NCBI GenBank assembly: GCA_946482365.1
Contig: CAMLQY010000003.1
Coordinates: forward strand, 62,001-126,000
Direction of reading: 5' to 3'
From: an uncultured Actinomycetes bacterium
GTDB lineage: Bacteria; Actinomycetota; Thermoleophilia; Solirubrobacterales; 70-9
Length of the DNA: 64,000 nucleotides
The translations under genes and the position numbers were made by a program. Positions 1 to 9,300 of the stretch are shown in pieces. The notes under the pieces were generated by a model. It did no database searches. It had not been told where the DNA came from and saw nothing but the letters and a program-made list of their open reading frames with translations. Every line of letters begins with the position of its first letter. The stretch's first letter is position 1.

Positions 1-504
1 GGTCGGGTCCGAGCCCCCCTCGCCGAGGCTCTCCCGGGCGATGTATTCCTCAGCGAGCAGCAGGTTGTCCTTCGAGCGCTCCACGACGTTGAGCAGGTCG
101 CCCATCAGGGCTACCTCCTCGACCTGCTCCTTGACGAACCACTGGAGGAACTGCTCGGCGCGGTAGTCCTTGATCTCGCGTGCCAGCTCGAAGAGGGCGA
201 AGATCTCGTCGCTGACCCGCTTCTCCTGCTCGAGCGCCATCCGCACGGGGGCGCTGCCGTCGGCGTAGGTCGTCTCCTGCGACTTGATATCCGGGATGTG
301 GATCCCCTCGCCGACGTCGAGCAGGTACTGGATCATCATCATCGCGTGCTCGCGCTCCTCCATCGCCTGGCGATAGAAGAAGGCGGCCAGCCTGGGCAGG
401 GTCTCGGCGTCGTAGTACACGGCGGCGCCGACGTACTGCTGTGAGGCGGCGAACTCGTTGGCGATCTGCTCGTTGAGGGCGTCGGCAAAGCTCTTCTCGG
501 GCAT
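1..504 (-). CDS. ferritin (non-heme), 3' end beyond window
   Basis: Encodes at least 168 residues of a ferritin-like iron-storage protein, which oxidises Fe(II) and stores it as a mineral core in a 24-subunit cage. The reverse strand reads MPEKSFADALNEQIANEF, then a helix with EEREHAMMM and later EQVEEVALM; these Glu/His positions match the ferroxidase ligands of bacterial ferritins. The ATG at 504-502 is preceded by AAAGGA. The stop lies to the left of the window. It follows the enolase-family gene by 9 nt on the same strand, so the two may be co-transcribed. The family call is firm; the exact ferritin subtype is not. Confidence 0.9.
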   Translation of the reverse strand, partial: MPEKSFADALNEQIANEFAASQQYVGAAVYYDAETLPRLAAFFYRQAMEEREHAMMMIQYLLDVGEGIHIPDIKSQETTYADGSAPVRMALEQEKRVSDEIFALFELAREIKDYRAEQFLQWFVKEQVEEVALMGDLLNVVERSKDNLLLAEEYIARESLGEGGSDPT

Positions 505-513
505 TTGGTCCTT

Positions 514-1575
514 TCAGTCGTCCCAGCGAAATCCGGTGGGAGTCAGCTTAGGCTCCAGCGGACTAGTGGGTAGCCCCGGCGGTGGCTCCGCTTCGTTGTA
601 GCCGCGAGGGGCGGTGTCGTTGGGGGTGTTGGGGTGGAAGAGGGAGGCGAGCACCTGGATCTGGCCGCGGCCGACGCCCAGCTCCCACTGGCCGCCGCCG
701 TAAGCGCCGATGCCGTGCTCCGCGCAGTAGTCGTAGGTCTCGCAGAGCTCGCGCAGGCCGCCGATCCGCGAGGGCTTGACGTTGACCATCTTCGGCGGCC
801 AGGGCAGCGCCTCGATGTCGGCGATCGAGTGGATCGGCGCGTCCCAGGTGATGCGGTCGCGCACCGGCTCGAGGATCGGCCGCGTCTCCTCGGTGACGTC
901 GGGGTCCTCGATCCAGGCGTCGGGGAAGGCTTCGATCAGCTTCGCGTAGAGCACCGGGTCGGTCTCGACGTCGACCACCGTCCCCTTGTAGAAGCCCTTC
1001 AGGTCGAGCGAGTCGACGGCGCCGGTCGCGACCAGCTCGGCGACCAGCTCGTCGGTCCAGTCGTTGACCGGGTCGAGCTTGAAGCGCAGGCTGGGGTAGC
1101 GGTCGAGCTTGGCCCGCAGGGTCTCGATCGCCGACGGCCGCTCCTCGCCGGGCGAGAGACGCATCGAGCAGACGAACTCGACCGGGCGGGGCTCGCGGTC
1201 GACGGCCTCGGCCAGGCCCTTGCCCGCCTGGCGCAGGGCCAGGTCGAGCGCCGCCGACTCGAAGGCCCAGCGCCGGTAGAGGCGGGACACCTCGCGCTGC
1301 GGCTCGGCGGGGAAGGTGTCCAGCTCGCCCATCAGCCCGCAGAACTCGCCCAGGGTCGAAAAGCCGGTGATGTCGAGCGACGGGCCGGCGTCCTGGAAGG
1401 CGATGTGGTCGACCGGGTCGTAGGTGACGTCCTCGCCCAGCCCGTCCTCTCCGCCGCCCCACATGTGGATCACCGTGGAGAGGCGTTCGAAGCTGGGGAG
1501 GTGAAGCTCCAAGGGCTGGAGCTCGTAGCCCTCTATCTCCAGCGGGAGGTCTGCGAGGGCGTCGAAGGTGGGCAT
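514..1575 (-). CDS. enolase-superfamily enzyme (mandelate racemase / OSBS / epimerase type)
   Basis: A 353-residue enolase-superfamily protein. The barrel landmarks appear in order: RFKLDP (general-base Lys strand), SLDLKG, WIEDPD and TWDAPIHS (metal-binding Asp/Glu/Asp positions), VNVKPSRIGGL (second Lys), and a C-terminal GGGQWELGVGRGQIQ segment. This family abstracts a proton alpha to a carboxylate with Mg2+. The substrate cannot be told from motifs; o-succinylbenzoate synthase, amino-acid racemase/epimerase and sugar-acid dehydratase are all possible. The start at 1575 lies only 5 nt from the divergent oxidase start at 1581, leaving no room for promoters between them. Confidence 0.8.
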   Translation of the reverse strand: MPTFDALADLPLEIEGYELQPLELHLPSFERLSTVIHMWGGGEDGLGEDVTYDPVDHIAFQDAGPSLDITGFSTLGEFCGLMGELDTFPAEPQREVSRLYRRWAFESAALDLALRQAGKGLAEAVDREPRPVEFVCSMRLSPGEERPSAIETLRAKLDRYPSLRFKLDPVNDWTDELVAELVATGAVDSLDLKGFYKGTVVDVETDPVLYAKLIEAFPDAWIEDPDVTEETRPILEPVRDRITWDAPIHSIADIEALPWPPKMVNVKPSRIGGLRELCETYDYCAEHGIGAYGGGQWELGVGRGQIQVLASLFHPNTPNDTAPRGYNEAEPPPGLPTSPLEPKLTPTGFRWDD

Positions 1576-1580
1576 CGGTT

Positions 1581-2993
1581 GTGAGTGTATGGGGCGTGAA
1601 GCACGACGCTCATGGGTACTGGCTGGAGGAGGCTCCGGGGGTTGAGCTTGCTCCGGAGCTGGCGGGGGAGCGGAGGGCTGATGTGGTTGTGGTCGGGGGT
1701 GGGTACACGGGGATGTGGGCTGCCTGGCACGTCAAGCAGCTGGAGCCGGAGGCTCGGGTTGTGCTGCTGGAGGCCGGCAGGTGTGGCCATGGGCCTAGTG
1801 GGCGGAACGGGGGGTTCTGCAACGTGATGTGGTTCTCGCTGCCGAACATGCGTGGGCGCTGGGGGGACGCGGGGGCGCTGGCGGTGGCGCGAGCGGCTGA
1901 GGCGGCCGCAAGGGGAATTGGTGACTTCTGCGCCAGTGAGGGCGTCGACGCCTGGTACACGCGCGGCGGGTACCTGCAGGTCTCCACCGCGGAGGCGCAC
2001 GACGGGAAATGGGTGGAGGCGCTGGAGGCCTGCCGCGAGCTGGGGGTGGGGGATGCGGTCCAGCCGCTCTCGCCGGGGCAGGTCGGTGAGCGCTGCGCCT
2101 CGCCTGCCTTCCGCGATGGTGCCTTCTACCCGGATGCGGCGACGGTGCAGCCGGCGCGGCTGGCGCTGGGGCTGCGCGAGCGGTTGCGTGCACACGGCGT
2201 GCAGGTGTGCGAGGGCTCGCCGGTGACCCGGCTGGCCGGCTCGCCGCACGGGGTGGAGGCTCACACGGAGGGCGGCGTCGTCCGGGCGCGATCCGCCGTA
2301 CTTGCCGTCGGCGCGGCGGCGAAGTCGCCGCATGGCCCACTGCGCAACAGCCTCACCGTCGCCTCCTCCCACATCGTCCTCACCGAGCCGGTTCCGGAGC
2401 TGCTCGAGGAGGTCGGCTGGACCGGCGGCGAGTGCATCACCGACAGCCGCGCCCTGATCGACTACTTCCGCACCACCCCCGACGGAAGGGTCCTCTTCGG
2501 CTGGGGCGGCGGCCGGATCGCGATGGGCGCCCGCCTCCGTGGACGCAGCGAGCTGGACTCGGGCGTGATCTCGCAGGCTGCCGAGCACCTATGGGATTAC
2601 TTCCCCGGCCTCAGGGGCCGCGCCCTCACCCACGCCTGGGGCGGCCCGATCGACGCCTCGCCGACCCACCTTCCCCTCGTCCTCCCCCTGCGCGGCGGCC
2701 GCGCCTTCGCCGCCGCCGGCTACACCGGCAACGGCGTCGGCCCCTCCCACATGGTCGGCCGCACCCTCGCCTCGCTCGCTCTCGATCGCCGCGACGAGGA
2801 TTCCCGCCTGGCCTTCGTCGACCCCGCGCCACCCCGCGTTCCACCTGAGCCCTTTCACTGGCTGGGCGGGGAAGCGATCCGCTGGGGCATCTCGCGCAAA
2901 GAGGAGGCGGAGCTGAGAGGCCGTCGCCCCGACCCGATCAGCTCACTGCTCTCCCGGGTCCCAGACCTGATCGGCTTCCACATCGGCCGGTAG
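1581..2993 (+). CDS. FAD-dependent amine/amino-acid oxidase (DAO family)
   Basis: A 470-residue flavoprotein. Residues 34-60 form the Rossmann dinucleotide fold (VVVGGGYTGMWAAWHV, then a Glu in LLEAGRCG), followed by GPSGRNGGFCNVMW, the flavin contact typical of gamma-glutamylputrescine/glycine/sarcosine oxidases. The C-terminal AGYTGNGVGPSHMVGR segment contacts FAD. Members oxidise a secondary or primary amine to imine plus H2O2. A polyamine transporter and aminoaldehyde dehydrogenase lie nearby, so a PuuB-like role in polyamine breakdown is plausible but inferred. The GTG start is close to the divergent gene. A diverged copy of the last 87 codons occurs at 11808-12068. Confidence 0.85.
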   Translation: MSVWGVKHDAHGYWLEEAPGVELAPELAGERRADVVVVGGGYTGMWAAWHVKQLEPEARVVLLEAGRCGHGPSGRNGGFCNVMWFSLPNMRGRWGDAGALAVARAAEAAARGIGDFCASEGVDAWYTRGGYLQVSTAEAHDGKWVEALEACRELGVGDAVQPLSPGQVGERCASPAFRDGAFYPDAATVQPARLALGLRERLRAHGVQVCEGSPVTRLAGSPHGVEAHTEGGVVRARSAVLAVGAAAKSPHGPLRNSLTVASSHIVLTEPVPELLEEVGWTGGECITDSRALIDYFRTTPDGRVLFGWGGGRIAMGARLRGRSELDSGVISQAAEHLWDYFPGLRGRALTHAWGGPIDASPTHLPLVLPLRGGRAFAAAGYTGNGVGPSHMVGRTLASLALDRRDEDSRLAFVDPAPPRVPPEPFHWLGGEAIRWGISRKEEAELRGRRPDPISSLLSRVPDLIGFHIGR

Positions 2994-3308
2994 CCCCCCA
3001 ACAGCTGCAGCGCCGGCGGCAAGGACCGTCCGTCGGGCGGTCGGGGCCATACCCGGGGAAGCCGGATCTCACAGCTCAACCCCCAGCGCGACACATGAAC
3101 GCCCAGCCCCAGAGGTGTCCCTCCCCGATACATGGCAGTCTCCTTCGCTTCAAATTCGGCTCACCACCCTTTACTGAGCATTGCTAAGTGCCACAAGTTT
3201 TAGTTTTCGGTAATGGTAGCAATGGTTTTTCAGTATAAAGTGTTTGTTCAAACATATTTACTCCATTAGGGTATCTAGCCGGAGGCGCACTTAGAGAGAG
3301 GACTCTGG
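2994..3308 (+). promoter_or_regulatory. AT-rich intergenic/promoter region of the RHS gene
   Basis: This 315-bp gap has no convincing gene. The first 130 bp are GC-rich and contain a weak stem (GACCGTCC/GGGCGGTC near 3026) without a T-tract. From about 3150 the sequence becomes strikingly AT-rich relative to the window, as expected for a promoter of foreign DNA. GTTTG/CAAAC arms at 3242-3253 form a short inverted repeat that could be an operator. AGAGAGGA just before the GTG at 3309 is the probable ribosome-binding site. No exact -35/-10 pair is assigned. Confidence 0.45.
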
Positions 3309-6300
3309 GTGCAGTCAACAGGAGTCACTGGATCCGGCGCCAACAGATGGCTAGTCCTGTTCACCCTCCTCTTCTGCGCCGCAACGGCAGTTCCGATCTT
3401 CGTTGTCTCTCCTGCTGAAGGCGCCGAAGACTCACATGCCGGAGAAGCGCCGGCTCCCAGCGCTGCTGAATTTGTAGAGCTCGAAAGCCAGGAACTCGGA
3501 TTCGCCGAATGGCTTTCGAGTCCCGAAGCCGCCAGTCAGCGCGCGGCTTCTCGAAATGCTTACGCCGAGCTCTCGGCCGGCGAAGCCCGGAACCTGATCC
3601 TCGAAGCGTTTCCGGGACAATTTAACGCGCTGAACGCCGACCCCGCCCGAGTCCTCAGCGAGTTCGAGTTTGAGAAGCCGCTCGGAACCTTCGCCGCCTT
3701 GGTCTCCGATCCACAGGGTGAGCGCTTGATCGTCGAGTCCTCCGTCCCGGTCGAGAGCGAGCTCGGCGGCGATGGCAAACAGCCCGTAGACCTCACCTTG
3801 GAACAGTCCGGCGAGGACTTCGTTCCGGCGAATCCATTGGTAGAAGTCGAGCTGCCCGGCTCGGCTGAAGAGCCGGTTCGGCTGGAGAGCGGAATTACGG
3901 TCGAGCTGCCGGGCAGCACCGACCACAGCGCCCAAACCCTGGGAGACAAGAACCTCTTCTACTCGGAAACCGAAACGGCGACCGACACGCTGATCTCGCC
4001 GATATCCGGAGGTGTTGAGGTCTTCGAGCAGCTGCGCTCACCCCAAAGCCCCGAGGAGTTCAGCTTCGCGCTCAACCTGCCCGTGGGAGCGACACTCGTT
4101 GAGAGCGAAGCAGGTGGCGCCAAAGTTCTCTCGGCTTCGGGCGACCTGATCGTAGGGGTGCCCTCCCCGAGCGCCGTCGACGCACAGGGCGCATCGGTGC
4201 CTGTTGGGATGAGCGTTGAAGGCGACTCGCTCCTGCTCGAAGCACCTCATCGCTCTCACGAATTCGCCTACCCGATTCTCGTTGACCCTGAGTTCCTCGA
4301 AGAGGGCTACGTCTCCTTCAATCAATGGAGCCCCGCCTGGAATGACGCCTACATCCTCTCGAACGCCTCCAGCCTCAGCGCTCAAGCCAAAGGCGGCGGC
4401 TACACCTATGGCGCCAACACCTACGGCCATTGGGTCTACACCACCTACGGGCAGACCACCTACATCGCCGCTGCGACCTTCGTCTCAAACACCTTCAACC
4501 TCCCTTCGAACTGCGCCACCGAACAGCCCACCAACCAACCTCACGGCTACGCTGGCCTCTACAACCCTTCCTCCGGAGGCTACGTCGGTCTCGGCAAATG
4601 GTCTGGTGGCAGCAGCTTCAGCCCCGCATACCAGACCGGCTGGGTTGGGGGTCCCGGCGTGCGCCAAGCGGTGGTCGGGATCGGCACCGGCACGAGCTCC
4701 GTCCACCATAAATGCGCGTTTACCTTCTCCGTCGGCGGTGTCACGATCCAGGAGAAGGACCCCGAGGCGCCGACGATCAACTCGGTGAGCGGCACCTCCA
4801 GCAAATGGGTCAAAGACATCACGATCACCGCCAACGCGAGCGATCCAGGGCTGGGCGTCAAGGGGATCACCCTCAGCCCCGGAGGCGCATCGCCGCACAC
4901 CGTCAACATAAATAATTGCTCGGGCATCTACACCAGCCGCTGCCCGGCCAGCGGGCAGACCAGCTTTGGCGTCGGCTACTTCGCCGAAGGCGAACGGAGC
5001 GCAAGCATCTCCGCCTACGACCCGCTGGGCTCCCCTCCCGAATCCGATCCAAATCACGTCTCCTCCAGTTTCACGTTTACGACAAGAATCGACCGCGACA
5101 TACCCGAAGTCGAGCTCGAGGGCCAGCTCGCCGAAGCGATCGAGGAAGCCGAAGGGGAAGGGGAAGTGAGCGAAGAAGAAGTCCCCCAGCTGAGCCTGCC
5201 CGTCTACAACCTGAGGATCGACGCCGAGGACGGCAGCAACGCCGAAGGCAAAACGAAGCGTTCAGGGGTGAAGGACATCGCGGTCTTCGTGGACGGCAAA
5301 GAAGTGGAAGTGCCCTGGGGCCCGCAGGAATGTCCCAACAGCAGCTGTTCGATGACCAAGACCTACCCCGTGCCTCTCAACAACCTCGAAGGCGACCCCG
5401 TCCACAAACTGAAAGTGATCGCCGAAGACCAGCTGGGAAACCAGCGCGAACGCGAAATCGAATTCGAATACGTACCCGCCACCGGGATGAAGGACGAGTA
5501 CGTAATGCAGTACTTCCCGTTGCCCGACGGCTTGGGCAACGAATCAGAAGAAGAGCACCCGAGCCGCCCCGAACTCGCGGTGAACGTGATGAACGGCAAC
5601 CTCGTCTACCGTCAGAAGGACGTTGACGTCGAGGGCCCCGCCGTCGACCTCGAAGTCGAACGCTTCTACAACTCCCAGCTGCCCGAGGAAGACGACACCG
5701 AGTGGGGCGGTGGCTGGACGCTGGCCCAAACCCCCGAGCTGGAACCCGAGGAGACAAAAGAAGAAGCAGCGCCAACAAGGGCCTCGATGGTTCGCACGAG
5801 CGGCATCCTCGAGAGCGCCGTAGCGCTCCCGACCAAAACCGGCGACACGCAATTCGCCAAGGAGCTTCAGGCGGTCGTGACCAAGGAGTCCGGCGGCGGA
5901 TACAAGGTCAAAGACGAAAGCGGGGAAACCGACACCTCACTCGTTTTCGGCGACGCCGGCAAGGTCACAGAACTGCAGACCTCGGGCTACGCCAAGATCG
6001 ACTACAGCTACGAAGGGGGCGACCTCTCCGAAATGGCGGTCGATGACCCCGCGAGCGCCTATCTGACGCCCGAGCAGCTGGAAGAGCTGCGCAATGAACC
6101 CGGCCAGTGGACCACCCAATCCACCCTCAGCCCCGAAGCGCGCACCGAAGTGCAGCTCACCGACGTCTCCTGCGCCTCCTCGACAAGTTGCATGGCCGTC
6201 GGCTATGACCACTACGCCGAAAAGGGCTTCGCCGAGCGCTGGGACGGCTCCGAATGGAAAGCGCCCTGGAGCCTCGGCCCGGGCACCGATCCCGCCCTCT

Positions 6301-9300
6301 CTTGCTGGGCCCCAGACTCGTGCCACATCCTTGCTACCAGTTTCGGCACGCAGGGCACCTGGCTTGTGAAACCATCGTCATCCAGCTTCAGGGCCTTCGC
6401 AGTCCCCGAAGGAGCAACCAGCTGGAAGCTGCGCGACGTCTCCTGCACCTCCGAATCCGCCTGCACCGCGGTCGGCTACTCCCACAACACCACAACCGGC
6501 TACAAGACCCTGGTCGAGCGCTATAACGGGACCTCCTGGTCGATCCATAAAAGCGTGGAGCCGAGCCAGGGCAACGGCTACGAGGCGATGTCGAGCGTCT
6601 CCTGCGCCTCGGCGACCTATTGCATGGCGGTCGGGGAAGCCGCCTACAGTCCCTTCGCGGCGAAGTGGAACGGCACTGAATGGACGCTCGCTCCTATTCC
6701 CGGCTCTCCTGGCGGGGGGCTGGAAGACGTCTCCTGCACCTCTGCGACCTCCTGCATGGCCGTTGGTCATCTCGGCTGGTGGGACTGGATGGGTTCGGGG
6801 ACCGAATCCGACACCCTGGTCGAGTCCTGGAACGGCAGCACCTGGTCTGAAGTCGAAACGCCCGAACCGAGTGAAGAGTTCACAAACGTCGGCGCCAACC
6901 TCTCGGCGGTCTCCTGCCTCTCGGCGAGCTCCTGTGTCGCCGTGGGCAGCTTCTTCACCGAAGAAGGCGAAGAATGGTGGGGAGAAGAAAAGACCATGGC
7001 CGAGGTCTGGAACGGCAGCGAATGGACCGTGCAGTCCTCCGCCAACCCGACCGTCTCCAGCACCCTGGCCGGCGTCTCCTGCGCGGCTGCGAACCAGTGC
7101 ACCGCAGTCGGCAGCGCCAGGTCCGCCTACTACACGATGAACAACATGGTGACGCTGGGGGAGCGCTGGGACGGCGAAGAATGGACCACTCAATCCACCC
7201 TCAGCCCCGAAGCGCGCACCGAAGTGCAGCTCACCGACGTTTCCTGCCCTTCGGCGACCGACTGCATGGCTGTCGGCTATGACCACTACACCGAGGAGGC
7301 CTTCGCCGAGGCCTGGAGCGGCTCCAAATGGAAAGTGTTGGACTGGAGCATCGGTGTCGACGCCGAACCCGCCCTTTCCTGCTTCATCTCGACCTCCTGC
7401 CACATCATCGCCACCAGCGGCGAAACGAAGGGCACCCGGCTTCTGGGGAGAGTCGGTGAAAGCGAATCCTGGTGGTCAAGCTTCAGGGCCTTCGCAGTCC
7501 CCGCGGGCGCAACCGACTGGAAGCTGCGCGACGTCTCCTGCAGCTCGGAATCCGCCTGCACCGCCGTCGGCTACTCCTACAGCAGCGCAACCGGCTACAA
7601 GACCCTGGTCGAGCGCTATAACGGCACCTCCTGGTCGATCCAGAAAAGCGTGGAGCCCAACGAAGGAAACGGCTACGAAGCGATGTCCAGCGTCTCCTGC
7701 GCCTCCGCGACGCATTGCATGGCGGTCGGGGAGGCCGACTCAAAGCCCTTCGCAGCGAAGTGGAACGGCAGCGAATGGTTGCTCGCCCCGGTGCCCGGAT
7801 CCGCGATGGGGCGCCTCGAAGACGTCTCCTGCCCCTCCGCCACCTCCTGCATGGCCGTCGGCAACCTCGGCTGGTGGGCACCGTGGTCTTGGGGATGGGG
7901 GCCTTCGATGATGGAAAGCGAAACCCTGGCGGCATCCTGGAATGGCAGCGCCTGGTCAACGCTCGAAACGCCTGAAGCCAGCGAAGAACCGCCGGCCAGC
8001 GACAGCCACCTCACGGCGGTCTCCTGCCTCTCGGCCAGCTCCTGCGTCGCCGTGGGCAGCTTCCTCACCGAAGAAGGGGAAGAAGGCGAAGAAGAAAAGG
8101 CCCTGGCCGAGGTCTGGGACGGCAGCGAATGGACGGTGCAGCCCTCAACCAGCCCGGCTGTCTTCAGCACCCTCGACAGCGTCTCCTGCACGGCCACGAC
8201 CCAGTGCACGGCAATTGGCAATGCCCGGCCCGAATACGGGGAAACGAACAACATGGTGACCCTGGGGGAGCGGATCAAACTAGTGCTGCCTGTGCCCTCC
8301 ACCGATGACGACCCCAAGGTCGAGGTGGAGACTTCCAGCAGCCTCGTCGACAGCGTGGAAGGCGAGGAGGCGGGCCAGACCACCTACGAGCATGAAGACG
8401 AGCTGCTGACCGCGGTGGATGGGCCCGACGGGGAAACCGAGTACGAGTACGACTCCGAAGAGCGCCTGACGAAAGTGACGCTTCCCAACGGTACTTGGGG
8501 CCAGGTCACATACGACGAAGTCGACGGCCGGGTGAAATCGGTGACTGTTGACCCAGCCGGGGAGGAGCCAGCCAAGACCACGTACTTCGCCTACCAGGAC
8601 TCACCCAGCCGCCGCACGACGGTCAGCCCGGAAGGCGACCCGGCGACGGTATACGACATCGGCCCCGATGGCTCGGTGCTCAAGTGGTGGAACACGCCAA
8701 CTCCGCCCGAAATCGAGATCCTGTCCGGCAGCCTCTATCAAAACAAGGAAACTGCCGAAGCAATAGCACCTGGAGACTATGAGCTCTCTATCAAAGCTCA
8801 CTCTGCGGAAGGCATTGCTTCGATAGAAGTGATCGCCAACGGCTCCACTCTCGTTGACGAAAAGACCTGCGAGCAGGAATGGGAAACACCCGAGCGGGAG
8901 TGTCAGACTCTCGAAAACCCCTGGGTCACCAACACCGGCAACTGGCCACCGGGGATTCTCAACCTCGAAGTGATCGTCACAGACGCAAACGACGACGTGG
9001 AAAGCGTCAAATTCTGGGTCAATATCCCTTATACCCCTCCGCCAGACCCCGAAGCCGACGAACCACCCACATTCGAAGAGGTCCTGCATTTCCGCGAAGA
9101 ATTCGGGCTCGACCTAGACCTCAAAGGTGACGAGCAGGCGATAAACGAACGAATATTTGACCTAATCGGCGCTTGGAACAACCCCAATACACTTGGTGGT
9201 GAAATTGCGCGGGCAACGGCGGAGCGATGGGGAGTGCCATTGCGGACCGTAGACGCGGCTGAGCTTGAGTATCGTGACTACTACATTTCTCATGACACCT

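Noticed and set aside
3020..3050. Terminator after the oxidase gene
   Set aside because: The stem is short, has a G-T pair and no T-tract, so it is not listed as a terminator.
6108..8255. CRISPR-like array from the regular repeats
   Set aside because: The periodicity is an in-frame coding repeat with diverged copies and no constant repeat/unique spacer pattern.
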